The notes: a model not told the origin generated them from the letters alone. Shown: positions 48,670 through 59,310, counted from the stretch's first letter. The stretch: 64,000 nt of DNA from JAWKTV01 sp041398905 (GCA_041398905.1 JAWKTV010000004.1:248001-312000), one strand, 5' to 3'. Translations and numbers: made by a program.

Positions 48670-50130
48670 TCAGCTCAACAGGTCGCGTACCACGTGCCCA
48701 TGCACGTTGGTCAGGCGGCGCTCGATGCCGTTGTGGTAGAAGGTGAGTCGCTCGTGGTCGATGCCCAGCAGATGCAGCACGGTCGCGTGAAAGTCGTAGG
48801 TCGTCACCGGATCGACGCGGGCGGCATAGCCAAGCTCATCCGTCTCGCCGAAGGCGAGTCCCGGCTTCAGTCCCGCTCCGCAGAGGATGTTCGTGAAACC
48901 CTGCGGGTGATGATCGCGGCCGCGGCTCAGCTTGCCGCGATCGGCTTGCGCGAAGGGAGTCCGTCCGAACTCGGTCGTGATCATCACGATCGTTGACTCC
49001 AGCAGCCCCCGCGTCGCGAGATCGGCGATCAGACCGGCGATCGGTCGATCGACCCGCAATGCTTCACCCGAGTGACTCTTGTAGCCTTTGCCGCGCACGT
49101 CGTCGTGAGCGTCCCACGACACTCCATCGCCTGTCCAGATCTGCACCATCCGCACGCCCCGCTCGATGAGTCGCCGCGCCGCGAGGCAGTTCCGGCCGAC
49201 ATCCTTGCATTCATCGCGATCGAGTCCGTACTGCTTTTGCGTCTCCGCCGTCTCGTCGGTGAGTCGCATCGCCTCCGGGATGGATTGCTGCATCCGTGCC
49301 GCGAGTTCGTAGCTGCGGATGCGGGCGACCAGCGGGTCGGTCTGGGTGGCGTGCGTGAGGTGTTCGTCGTTGAGCTGCCGCAGCAGTTCGAGCCGAGCCC
49401 GCTGCGTGTCGGGCGACACGCCGTCGCTGGGCATCAGGTCGAGCACCGGCTCCGCACCTTGCGAGCTAAAGGCGACTCCCTGGTGCTCAGCCGGAAGAAA
49501 GCCGCTCGTCCAGTTGAACGCCCCACCAGCGGCGTTGGGGATGCCTCGGGAGTCGGGCAACACCACGAACGCGGGGAGCGATTCGTTCTCGCTGCCGAGT
49601 CCGTAGGAGAGCCAGGCTCCCATCGCCGGGAAGCCCATCTGGCGGAAGCCGGTATTCGCCTGGAAGATGCCGGGGATATGATTCGCGGTTTCGGCGTGCA
49701 TGGACCTGACGACCGTCAGCCGGTCCGCCTGCGACGCCAGCTCGGGAAACAGGTCCGAGATCCACAGCCCGCTCTCGCCGCGCTGCCGGAACTCGTAATG
49801 CGACTTGTGCAGCAGCCCCGGTTTACCGAAGAAGACATCGATCTCGCCGAATTCGGCGGGGATCTGCCGGCCGTGAAAGTTCTCCAGCTCCGGCTTGTAA
49901 TCGAACGAGTCGACGTGACTGAGACCTCCGCCAAGAAAGATGTGAATGACCCGCTCCGCCTTCGCCGAGTGATGCAACCCCGACGAAGAGGCCCCGACGA
50001 CTCGCGGAGCGGAATCGTTCGCGAGAAGTTGATCGCGCGCGAGCAACCGCGCGGCTGCGATCGCCCCGAGCCCACAGGCGGCGTCACCCAGCCAGTCACG
50101 GCGAGTCTGTTGGATCGTGTTCGGGAGCAT
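48670..50130 (-). CDS. DUF1501 domain protein, exported
   Basis: A 486-residue DUF1501 protein from ATG 50130 with a Tat-like start (TRRDWLGDAACGLGAIAA, Arg10-Arg11). Family landmarks include IHIFLGGGLSHVDSFDYKP, RSMHAETANHIPGIFQ, NCLAARRLIERGVRMVQI, TTEFGRTP and HHPQGFTNILCGAGL, with the C-terminal HLLGIDH. It lies 110 nt downstream of the PSD1 gene on the same strand, the usual planctomycete pairing, and both are presumably coexpressed. The pair is thought to act on extracellular substrates such as sulfated or complex polysaccharides, but the chemistry is not known. Confidence 0.9.
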   Translation of the reverse strand: MLPNTIQQTRRDWLGDAACGLGAIAAARLLARDQLLANDSAPRVVGASSSGLHHSAKAERVIHIFLGGGLSHVDSFDYKPELENFHGRQIPAEFGEIDVFFGKPGLLHKSHYEFRQRGESGLWISDLFPELASQADRLTVVRSMHAETANHIPGIFQANTGFRQMGFPAMGAWLSYGLGSENESLPAFVVLPDSRGIPNAAGGAFNWTSGFLPAEHQGVAFSSQGAEPVLDLMPSDGVSPDTQRARLELLRQLNDEHLTHATQTDPLVARIRSYELAARMQQSIPEAMRLTDETAETQKQYGLDRDECKDVGRNCLAARRLIERGVRMVQIWTGDGVSWDAHDDVRGKGYKSHSGEALRVDRPIAGLIADLATRGLLESTIVMITTEFGRTPFAQADRGKLSRGRDHHPQGFTNILCGAGLKPGLAFGETDELGYAARVDPVTTYDFHATVLHLLGIDHERLTFYHNGIERRLTNVHGHVVRDLLS

Positions 50131-50240
50131 GGTTGGTGGATTCCAGGGTGAGGATGTTCGCGGACCGCCATGGAAATGCACGGTCTCGCCGTGACTGGCT
50201 GGCGGCACCGGCCCAGCTCGGGTGGTCGGAGTCACGAGCT

Positions 50241-52930
50241 TCAATCGACATACAAGAACTCGTTCGTGTTCACCAACGTCAGGCAGAGCTCTGCGAGGCC
50301 ATGCTGTTTCAGGAAGCGGATGGCGTTCGCGAGTTCGTTCTCGCTCGGCGGGCGCTGGAGAGCCAGAGTCCAGGCAGCGGACACCTGCGACGCGACGTCG
50401 TCGCCTGCCTGTTGCTCGACGCGGCTCGCGAACCGTTTCGACACTGTTTCCATGAACCGATTGTTGAACAGCGACAGCGCCTGCAGCGGCGTGATGGTGC
50501 GAGCTCTCCGGGGGGCCGCAACCGTCGGGTCAGGACAGTCGAACCCCGTGAGCAGGGGGTGGTTCCCGGATCGCGCCCACAGGCGATATATCGCCCGGCG
50601 GCACGTGTCGTCGTTGAACTCGTTGGTCGGAGTGGTGAACTCGTGGTTCTGCTTGAGGGCGACGTTGACGTCGCGAAAGCTCGGCCCGCCGAGCTGTGAA
50701 TTGAGCGCTCCCGCCACCGACAGCACGGCATCCCGTACCTCCTCACCTTCCAGCCGTTGACGGTTGGCGCGCCATAGCAGCCGGTTGTCGGAATCGATCT
50801 GCTCCGCCTTCGGATTAACCACGCGCGACTGTTGCCGATAGGTTCGCGACATCACAATTCGCCGGTGCAGAGCTTTGACATCCCAGCCCGACGCGATGAA
50901 GTCGGCGGCGAGCCAGTCGAGCAGTTCGGGGTGCGAAGGCGCTCCGCCGGAAAAGCCGAAGTCGCTCGGAGTGTCAACGATTCCCTGGCCGAAGTGGTAG
51001 TACCAGACGCGGTTGACGAAGACGCGGGCGGTCAGCGGGTTGCGGGGGTCGGACGTCCAATCGGCCAGCGCCCGGCGACGCTCGGCATCGCTGGCGAATG
51101 AGTTCAGCGCAAGGTCGCTCGGCAGTCCGGCGGCATGTTCAATCGCCTGCAGGCCAGCCGGAGGGATCGCCTGACGCGGTTGCCGATAGTCGCCTCGAGC
51201 CAGGAGGTAGGTGGTCGGCGGCTGCTCGGAGTATGAGACGTGCGCAGTGCCGGCGAAATCGCGTTCGGCGATTCGGTCACCGTTGGCCGGCAATTTGATC
51301 TCCGACCGCTCCTGCTCCTTCTGCCGCACTCCCGCGAGCAACGCGGCGATCCGGTAGTAGTCCTGCTGGGTAATCGGATCGAACTTGTGGTCGTGACAGC
51401 GGGCGCAGTTGACGGTCAGGCCGAGGAACGCCTGCGCGTAACAGGCGGTCAGATCTTCAAGGTGGTCCTGTCGATTAGCCTTCTTCATCTCCGCCGACCC
51501 TTCGAGGTCGCCGACCTGATCCCAGGTGCCGACGACGTGGTAGCCCGTGGCGATCAGCGCGGAGAGGTCATCGGGGTAATACACGTCGCCCGCGAGTTGA
51601 CGCCGCACGAATTCGTCGTAGGGCAGATTCCGGTTGAAGGCGTCGATGACCCAGTCGCGGTATCGCCAGGCGTTGTCACGGATGCGGTTGCGTTCGTAGC
51701 CCTGCGACTCTCCGAAGCGGATGACATCCAGCCAGTGCCGCGCCCACCGCTCGCCGTAGTGGGGTGATTCGAGCAAACGGTCGACGAGCTTGTCGTAAAC
51801 TTCGGGGTCTTCGGACTGGACAAACGCCGCGACCTCATCGGGCGGGGAGGCCGATCAGGTCGAAGGTGACGCGGCGGATGAGCGTCCGGCGATCGGCTGC
51901 ATCAGCCGGTGTCACACCCGCTGCTCGTTGCTTCGCTTGGACAAATCGGTCAATCGGTGACAGGTCTTCCGAGCCGGGAAAGGTCGGCAATGGCGGGCGG
52001 GTGATGGGCTGCAGCGACCACCAGTCGTAACCGGCTCGACGGTCGGTCGAGGCGAGATAGGGGTCGATTGTTTGTTCCGCCCACGGGGCACCGGCTGCGA
52101 TCCAGCGTCTGAGGACCGCTTTCTCGTCGACACTGAGCGGCGGGCGATCGGGCGGCATTTCACCGCGGGTGACAGCCTGCCAGGCCAGGCTGCCATCCGG
52201 GTCGCCGGGGTAAATGCTGGCCCGGACTCTCCCCTTTGGTCGCGGATTCCCATGCGGCCAGGTTGAGGTCGCCTTTCGGATCGCTACCGCTGTGACATTC
52301 CAGACAGTGCCGGGCGAGCAACGGCGCGACCTCGTCGCGGAACAGCTTCGCCTGCTCGGGTGACACTGGCGGCAGGGCCACGACGGCTGTCGGGTCGACC
52401 TCCGCAATCGGTCCCCAGCCGGACCAGAGTTCGACTCCGGAGATGTTCGCCGCGCCGCCCTTCGTCGTCAGTACGATCTGCCGGTCGTCGCCGACATCAA
52501 CACGATATGGCCCCAGTCTGTGCCATTCGCCCATCGCGCCGCTCACAACGTCGGCTTCAACCTCGCGCGACTGGATCGCGAGCGAGAATCGTTCCGAGTT
52601 GTTGTCTTCCCAGATGTAGACGCCGACCTGATACCGACCCGGAGCGATGTCGGTGAAGCGGATGTTGACCTGCCCGCTCCAGCGACTGCTGCGGATCATG
52701 AGGGTCCGGGCGTCGTCCGTCTCGGGGACAAGCGGTACCGTCTGGTTCTCGAAGGCGGAATCGCTGGTCTGGTAACGGGTCGACTCGCGGCCCTCCCACT
52801 GCTCTCCGTCGATCGTCACGGCCGGGCCGTTGAGATTGAACCCGCGAAAGAACGTCGCCGCCGGCTCGTCGGCCGCGGGCGCGACGGAACAACACAGCAG
52901 CAGCGCAGTTGCAAGTGGCAGGCGAGGCAT
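50241..52930 (-). CDS. PSD1/planctomycete cytochrome C domain protein, two frame breaks
   Basis: A protein of about 895 residues spread over three frames. It starts with a signal peptide (LATALLLCCSVAPAADE) and a malectin-like carbohydrate-binding domain (VGVYIWEDNNSERFSLAI). PSCyt1 with one CxxCH haem motif (HCLECH) follows. After a break at about 52229-52236 (G-run after AAA), it resumes with SIYPGDPDGSLAWQAV and DUF1549 (PIDRFVQAKQR, TLIRRVTFDLIGLP). A second break lies at about 51838-51848, then LESPHYGERWARHW and DUF1553/PSD1 to the stop at 50241 (NPLTARVFVNRVWY). Both breaks are net +1 or -2. It is paired with the DUF1501 gene. Sequencing indels are likely. Confidence 0.85.
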
Positions 52931-53356
52931 TTCCGGGCAAGTGGGTGAGGAAGCGGGGGAGGCACGTGAGACGCTATGTTGCTTTGATACGGATTCTCAA
53001 CTTCCAGGTCCGCTTTTGGCAAGAGCGTGGCCCCCGATGCCAGTGATACGAGCGATGCAGTCGTTCCGCCGGTGCGGACGCCGCCTATCGTTCCAGTGGC
53101 TCCGCGTCCTTGCCCCAGCCTCTCTACATTGACAGGACGATTCCGCCGAACCCGGGCAGGGTCGGTCAATTTCTCTGGAACTCGGCTTGTGGGCTGTGGG
53201 CCAGATGCGATATTCATCCCGGCCCTTGCGGAGGATCGTCGGCATCGAAGCCTGCGAACCTCCGGACTCCGGAGCGGACGTCCTGTCCAAATCCCTCGAT
53301 GTTCTGGAGTTTCACATCCCCCCGGCCAGCCGCAACGGCGGGTCTCCCAAGTGTCC
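52931..53356. other. Divergent PSD1/bamA interval
   Basis: About 425 bases without a gene. A frame open across it into bamA is not similar to BamA. No clear promoter pair was assigned. Confidence 0.4.
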
Positions 53357-56300
53357 ATGATGGAACACCGGACCTCCTGGCGAATGGATCGCGCCACGTT
53401 CAGGCCGACGCGCACGCCGCGTCACCGCCTGGCGTTGTTGGTCTGTGCATGCGTGATACTCACGCTTGGCAGCCAACTGCGCGCGCAGTCATACGGTCCG
53501 GCGGGTGGGATGCGCGATGCCGGTTCCCTGTTCGGCGACAGCTCGACCTCTGGTTCATCAGCCGCGGCGTTTCCAACTCAGTCAGCTACTGCGGCCTCGA
53601 GTGCCGCGCCGTTCCCCAGCGGATTCTCCGCAGCCCCGCCGGTGGCCAGCCCCAGCAACGTACCTGGCGCAACCAGCTACCCCGCGACCGGCTTCCCGGC
53701 GACCAACACTCCGGCGGCGGCCGCTCCTCCCCCGCGCACCGGCGGTACTCTCAGCGGCGTCCGTCCGAGTCTGGCGGACGAAGCAGCGGTGTCGGGTGGC
53801 GTTCGCGCGGCGCTCGCCGGCAACGATGACCTGCGGAGTCCCGTCCAGCCTGTCAGGGGAACTCACTCTCCTCCGAAGAGCTGATGACGTATCCGATCGC
53901 CGAGGTACGGATTGAAGGGAATCGCTCGATCCCGACCTATGCCATCGAACGGCTCATTACCCAAACCCGCATCGGCCGGCCGGTGCAGTCGGAGCAAATC
54001 CGCAAAGACAAGACGGCACTGTTGGGCACCCGCTGGTTCATCAGCGTTCGTGAGCGAGTCGAGGTGAGCGAGCAGGGACCGGTCGTGGTCTTCGAAGTGC
54101 TCGAGTCTCCGCGACTGGAGCGAGTCGAGTTCATCGGCAACAGCAAGTTCAGCAGCGAGCGTCTGACGCAGGAAACCGGCCTGGTTCCAGGACATGGCTT
54201 CGACGTCTCCGCGAATCAGGAGTCGGTCCAGCGAGTCAAGCAGCTTTACCGTGAGAAGGGCTACTTCCATTGCAAGGTGACCCTCAAGAAGGGTGGCCAT
54301 CCCGACGATCGCGAAGTGGTGATGTTGATCGAGGAAGGACCGAAGGTCGTGGTCGGCTGGGTCTCCTTCAGCGGAAATCGGTTTGTCTCCGGCCCGGTCC
54401 TCAAGACGAAGCTGTCGACCAAGTCACAATGGTTCATGCTGTTTGGCGGCAAATACAACCCGGAGCTGATTCAGAACGACATCGTGGCGCTCAAGAGCTA
54501 CTACGAAGGGCTGGGCTTCTTCGATGTGCAGATCGATGCACGTGAGAAGACCAACGCCGAAGGCGGGCGGGTGTATGTTGAGTTCGTCGTGCAGGAAGGG
54601 ATGCGTTATCAGGTCCGGAACATCGAAGTCGTGGGCAACAGCGTGCTCAATCGCGAGCAACTTCTGCGCGACCTCAAGCTGCGTCCGGGCGATCCCTTCA
54701 ACACCCGCTTCCTGCAGGCCGACACGCAGGCAATGAAGGACCAGTACGACACCCTTGGTCGTCCCTTCGCGTCGGTGCAGCCGGTGCCGCGATTCCTGGA
54801 ACAGCCCGGCACGCTCGATCTCGTGTACGAAGTGGATGAAGACCAGGTGATGCGAATCGGCCGCATCAACATTCGCGTTCGTGGCGACCACACTCACACC
54901 CGTACGGACGTTGTGCGACACCGCATCAACCGCTACCTCAAACCGGGGCAGCTTGCGACCTCAAAGGACATTCAGGCGGCCCGCACCGTCGTCGCCACTG
55001 ATCCGATCTTCGATCGCGAAGATCCACCCAGCTTCGAGATCTCGCAGTCGACGGGCGAGGACTACTACTCCCCGGCGCACATCGCCCGTGGCCAGGATAT
55101 GCCGCTGGCATTCCAGACTGCGACCAACCTGCGTCAAACGTCGCTCCAGGTCCCTTCGGAGGTCAACGTCGCGGGTGACGGCCCGTTGTGGTCGGCTCCG
55201 GGAGTCGTGGAGTGTTTTGATCCTCATGGCCGGTTCAGCGGCGTTAGCCGTCCCGTCGGCAACCCGTTCGCAACCCAGGCGGCGGCGAAGCACAACGGCG
55301 TTGGCCAAACCTTCGACTGGTACGGGACAACGGCTCCGGATTCGATGCGATCGGACGAGCCGGTCGCCCCGCAGCCGATGTCACAGAATCGACAGCCGGC
55401 GTCGCAGACCGCCCCGGCTTCGACAAACTACGATCGCCAAACCGGCTACCTGCCAGGGATCAGCCGTCAACGTCGCAGCGATGGCTCGGTGTCGAGCACT
55501 CCGGTCGCGACACGCGTGCCGCCGACGGTGGCGACGGCCCAGTACTCGGCCCCGCCCACTGACGTGTTCCCGACGTCAGGTGGTCATGGCACTCAGGGTG
55601 GAGGCCAGTTCGGTAGCGGGTCGCCGATGCCTTGGTCGAGCAACGACACCTTCCCGATCTTTCGCGGCCAGAGCATCGACAACCAGGGGCTTCCCGCACC
55701 GCAGAACTATCTCTATGAAGTCTCGCCGCAAGGCGATCCGTACGGTAACGCGCTTCGCAACCCGGCGCCCGGCTTCGTCGATGTCGACATCGATGTGACC
55801 GAAGGTCGGACGGGACGGATCATGTTCGGTGCCGGCATCAACAGTAACGCCGGCCTTGTTGGTTCGGCCGTGCTGCAGGAGGACAACTTCGACATTCTCC
55901 GCTGGCCGACGAGTTGGGGCGACCTGATGAGCGGCCGCGCCTTTCGCGGCGGCGGGCAAAGCTTCCGCATCGAGGCGGTCCCTGGAACGGAAGTCAGCCG
56001 TTACAGTGCGGCTTGGCGGACGCCTTACTTCCTGGGCACCGACTTCAGCTTCGGCGTCGACGGCTTCTTCTACAACCGCTTCTACGAGAACTGGACGGAA
56101 GACCGACTGGGCGGTCGACTCAGCCTGGGCTACATCATCAACCGCCACTGGTCAGCCGGTGTCGCGTTGCGAATGGAGAATGTTGAGTTCCGCGACTTCG
56201 CCAACGGACCGCTAACGCCACAGCTCTATCGGGATGTCGCCGGCGACAACTTCCTGTCGACCGTGCAGTTCCGCATCGCCCACGACACCCGCGATTCGGC

Positions 56301-56844
56301 GTTCCTGCCGAGTAAGGGGCACATGGTCGAGTTCGCGTATGAGCAGGCGTTCGGCGAGTTCACGTACCCGCGGTTCGATCTCACCGGCACACAGTACTTC
56401 ACGATTTGGGAACGTCCCGACGGCTCCGGCAAGCACATCGTGATGGTCCGGGGAGAAGGCACCTGGACCGGCGACAGCACGCCCGTGTTTGAACGCCTCT
56501 ATGCCGGTGGATTCCAGAGCTTCCGCGGCTTCGAGTTCCGCGGCGTCACTCCCAAGCAGAACGGCTTCCGAGTCGGCGGCCAGTTCCTGGCGCTCGGTTC
56601 ACTGGAGTACCAGTTCCCGATCACCGCCGGCGAGGGACTGCGCGGGGTCGTGTTCTCCGACTTCGGTACCGTCGAGAACGATGCCTCGTTCGACAACTTC
56701 CGCATTACGGCGGGCTTCGGGTTCCGGCTGGCCATCGCCGCAATGGGCCCCGCGCCGCTCGCCTTTGACTTCGCCTTCCCAATCAAGAGCCAGAACTTCG
56801 ACGACGAACAGGTCTTCAGCTTCTACATCGGCACGAGCTTCTGA
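53357..56844 (+). CDS. bamA: Outer membrane assembly factor BamA, frame break in N-terminal linker
   Basis: BamA inserts beta-barrel proteins into the outer membrane. The start is ATG 53357 (53360 and 53384 possible), then a signal peptide (LALLVCACVILTLGSQLRAQ) and about 140 residues of Ala/Ser/Pro-rich linker. A frame break follows near 53850-53857. From 53884 the frame reads POTRA domains (IAEVRIEGNRSIPTYAIERL, RLERVEFIGNSKFSSER, YQVRNIEVVGNSVLNREQL). A long disordered insert lies at about 55050-55770, followed by a 16-strand-type barrel with FGAGINSNAGLVGS, RGFEFRG (the RGF lid) and a terminal Phe (FYIGTSF). The joined length is about 1,162 residues, larger than E. coli (810). Confidence 0.93.
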
Positions 56845-57070
56845 TTCGCGAAGTTGAGTCGACCGTCACCAGGCAGCGAACTGGACAGGCTGGCAGCATA
56901 CGGTGAGAGCGGCTGACGAGTCGCCTCGGCCTGACCGGCAGTCGGCGGGCGCCTACGATTGTGACCGCGCTTGGGACGTGGGTCGGCGTCTGTGTACTGT
57001 CCGCAGGGTGACCAGCGGCCATGGTGCGGGCTGCTCTCCGTGGCATCCCAGTTCGCGATCACGGTGTCAC

Positions 57071-58129
57071 GTGCCTGCCGACAGTTCATCGCCCGCACAT
57101 CTCGCGAGACTCGTGAAAGCTTGGGCAGGCGAGATCGGCTTCGACCTCTGCGGTATCGCGTCGGCCACCAGTCCGATCACACTCGCCAACTTCGAGGAGT
57201 GGCTTGACCGTGGCTTTGCTGGCGAGATGCAATACCTCGAACGTCGCCGCGATGCGTATGCCGATCCAGAGCGCGTCCTGGGGGGCGTCGCGAGCGTGGT
57301 GCTGGTCGCGGTCAACTATCACACCGGTGATGGCACGCCTGTCGAGCCGGGGCAGGGCCGTGTCGCCCGCTACGCGCGTATCCCGCAGGACTATCATGAC
57401 GTCGTTCGCGAGAAGCTCGGGCGGCTCGCTTCGCTGCTGCACGAAAAGGTGCCAGGCTGTCGAACGCGGGGGATTGTCGACACCGCGCCGGTGCTCGAAC
57501 GCGACTTCGCACGTCAGGCCGGCCTCGGGTGGTTTGGCAAGAACACGATGCTGATCCACAAGCGGCTCGGTAGCTGGTTTCTGCTGGGTGGTCTGCTGAC
57601 CGACATCGTGCTGCTGCCGGACGAGCCGCACTCAACGAGTCATTGTGGCACCTGCACCCGCTGCCTCGACGCCTGCCCCACCGACGCGTTTCCCGAGCCT
57701 TATGTGCTCGATGCGACACGGTGCATCTCGTATCACACCATCGAAGCCGCCCGACTCCCACCGCCGCTCGGCATGGTCGGCGAGTTCGGTGACTGGGTCT
57801 TCGGGTGCGACATCTGCAACGAGGTCTGCCCGTGGAATCGGAAGGCACCCGTCTCCAGCGACCCGGCCATGCAGCCCCGCGCGGACCTGTCACTGGTCGA
57901 TTGCGTTGACCTCCTGCGAATGGACGAGACGGAGTTTCTGCGTCGGTTCACGGGGACTCCGTTGTCGCGGCCGGGGCTGGTCGGCATGCAGCGTAACGCG
58001 GCCCTCGTGCTGGGGAACTCCGGCGATCGCTCGATGGTGCCGCCACTCATCGCGGCGCGAGGGGGTGCCGCGCCAGTCGTCGCCGCAGCGATCGAGTGGG
58101 CGATCGCGCGACTGTCGACTGCGGAGTGA
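57071..58129 (+). CDS. queG: Epoxyqueuosine reductase
   Basis: QueG reduces epoxyqueuosine to queuosine in tRNA, using cobalamin and two 4Fe-4S clusters. 352 residues from GTG 57071, the usual size; the frame is open further upstream without similarity. Landmarks are the catalytic Asp in RGIVDTAPVLERDFA (about residue 137), GWFGKNTMLIHK, CGTCTRCLDACP (Cys192/195/198/202), CISYHTIEA and CDICNEVCPWNRKA. A C-terminal HEAT-like part ends at AIARLSTAE. No other queuosine gene is in the window. It follows bamA by about 225 nt. Confidence 0.95.
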   Translation: MPADSSSPAHLARLVKAWAGEIGFDLCGIASATSPITLANFEEWLDRGFAGEMQYLERRRDAYADPERVLGGVASVVLVAVNYHTGDGTPVEPGQGRVARYARIPQDYHDVVREKLGRLASLLHEKVPGCRTRGIVDTAPVLERDFARQAGLGWFGKNTMLIHKRLGSWFLLGGLLTDIVLLPDEPHSTSHCGTCTRCLDACPTDAFPEPYVLDATRCISYHTIEAARLPPPLGMVGEFGDWVFGCDICNEVCPWNRKAPVSSDPAMQPRADLSLVDCVDLLRMDETEFLRRFTGTPLSRPGLVGMQRNAALVLGNSGDRSMVPPLIAARGGAAPVVAAAIEWAIARLSTAE

Positions 58130-58230
58130 TCGAGGTAATCCGGCAGGAGGCGAGCATTGAAGCAGCCCACACGCATCAATGCGGCTGATGCGGGTGGCGG
58201 ACGGGGGCGACCGTGCTGCGGCGGAACTGT

Positions 58231-58398
58231 TCACTCGCCGACGATCTTCACCAGCACCCGCTCCCGTCGCCCGCCATCGAACTCGTCGTCGCAGATGTGC
58301 TCCCACGGGCCGAAATGCAGCTTGCCCTCGGTGTTGGCGACCACGACTCCGCGGCCCATCACCTGGGAATGCTGCTGCGAAAGGTGTTCGGGATCGGC
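58231..58398 (-). pseudogene. C-terminal remnant of YjbQ/UPF0047
   Basis: The minus strand encodes a 55-residue C-terminal end that matches YjbQ (secondary thiamine phosphate synthase-like), with SQVMGRGVVVANTEGKLH, then GPWEHICDDEFDG and RRERVLVKIVGE. The upstream 90 residues of the family (N-terminal half) are absent. What precedes it is Arg/Gly-rich with no match. It appears to be a truncated, decayed gene. Confidence 0.6.
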
Positions 58399-58525
58399 AA
58401 GCCGCGTGGCCTGACGGCCCGCCGGTCCACGGCCCGCGCCGCGCTCGTGGCCTCCATACGCCGCCACCTGCGCCCACGACTCGTCCCCTCCACCCCCAGC
58501 CGCTCGCAACACACCCGCGGCCGAT

Positions 58526-58682
58526 TCCTGAAAACGTGGGCTATCTCAACGGGCTGCTGGCAGGCAAAGAGAGAGAACTGATCTGGATCGAGGACACGAC
58601 GAGGCGGTTCAAGGACGGCTACAACTGGTTCGGCCGAAGCCCGGAGAAGGTCATCGGGTTCCTCGACCAGTGTACGAAGTGA
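58526..58682 (+). pseudogene. C-terminal remnant of an alpha/beta hydrolase
   Basis: A plus-strand segment of 51 residues (ENVGYLNGLLAGKERELIW, then IEDTTRRFKDGYNWFG and PEKVIGFLDQCTK) followed by a stop matches the C-terminal end of dienelactone/alpha-beta hydrolases. The preceding catalytic core is missing. Together with the facing YjbQ remnant this marks a tract of gene debris 36 nt in front of the attC-like site. Confidence 0.55.
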
Positions 58683-58718
58683 GGCGTCGTGGGCGGCCTG
58701 GCCGGCTACAATCGATAT

Positions 58719-58809
58719 GCCGAACAAAGCCGTGAACCGGAGCGGCGAAGTTCGGCGGATTGGAAATGGACAATCTTTCGTCGCCGCCCGGTTACGGCAG
58801 GTGTTCGGC
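58719..58809 (+). repeat. Integron attC-like recombination site
   Basis: A 91-nt imperfect palindrome with attC architecture. Outer arms are GCCGAACA (58719-58726) and TGTTCGGC (58802-58809). After a short unpaired spacer come GCCGT/ACGGC, AACCGG/CCGGTT and GCGGCGA/TCGCCGC. Unpaired G34 (58734) and A41 (58741) lie on one arm only, as the extrahelical bases of attC do, and the loop is about 32 nt. Planctomycete integron cassettes (for example in Rhodopirellula) are known to use GCCGAAC/GTTCGGC-type ends. No integrase gene is in the window, so it would be a stand-alone site. Confidence rests on folding by eye. Confidence 0.6.
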
Positions 58810-58817
58810 GCAAGCGC

Positions 58818-59195
58818 ATGGCATGGTGGACCATTGGCTATCTCGTGTTGTTTGGATTGCTTGCGGTGGCGGGGCTTTGGGATGACGCGCGCAATCGGCG
58901 ACCGGCTTGGTTTCTCGGATGTGCCGTTGTCTCGAATGTGACAGTCATTTACTTGTTCGTGGCGTTCTGGCAGCCTTCGCTTCGTGTTCCACTGGGCTGG
59001 GCGGCACCGGTCCTGTTCGTCGCTTCGATGTGCTGGGAGCTGTTTCAGTCGTTCGAGGATCTTCGGGGACTTCGCGTTGACCCGCAGGTGTCCGAAACTC
59101 AGCAGCGCGCGATGGCGACGATCACGGCCGGCGTATTGCTGATGGTTTGCCTGCCGGCGTTCATTGTCGCGGGCATCAGTGCCTTCGGAGGATGA
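58818..59195 (+). CDS. Four-helix membrane protein next to the attC-like site
   Basis: A 125-residue protein from ATG 58818, nine bases after the attC-like site. Four hydrophobic helices are visible (WWTIGYLVLFGLLAVAGLW, FLGCAVVSNVTVIYLFVAFW, GWAAPVLFVASMCWELF, TITAGVLLMVCLPAFIVAG). There is no recognised domain. Position and size fit an integron cassette gene of unknown function, but no second attC was found behind it. Longer frames starting inside the attC stem (for example MPNKAVNRSGE) are artefacts of the palindrome. Confidence 0.5.
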   Translation: MAWWTIGYLVLFGLLAVAGLWDDARNRRPAWFLGCAVVSNVTVIYLFVAFWQPSLRVPLGWAAPVLFVASMCWELFQSFEDLRGLRVDPQVSETQQRAMATITAGVLLMVCLPAFIVAGISAFGG

Positions 59196-59310
59196 GCGGC
59201 CGTGCGTCATAACAGGCGCTGCCGTGCAGTTGGGTCCGTTGCGCGGACCGAAACCACGGCCAGGAGTCGTTCAAGCGGTCCGCACGGCGGACGCTCATGG
59301 GTGATCGCAC

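Noticed and set aside
47114..48670. 518-codon minus-strand frame opposite the histidine kinase
   Set aside because: Antisense shadow of a strongly coding plus-strand gene with clear kinase motifs; Arg/Gln/His-rich and without any domain.
53027..53356. Plus-strand frame running into bamA from far upstream
   Set aside because: No signal peptide or similarity in this part; the BamA start is placed at 53357-53384, just ahead of the signal peptide.
58717..58941. Plus-strand frame starting MPNKAVNRSGEVRRI inside the attC-like site
   Set aside because: It is the translation of the palindrome itself and runs into the membrane protein in another frame; no protein family matches.
59211..59271. Possible second attC with AAC/GTT ends around the stem GGTCCG/CGGACC
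   Set aside because: The outer boxes are not complementary (CATAAC against GTTCAAG) and only short inner stems pair, so it is at most a plain hairpin.
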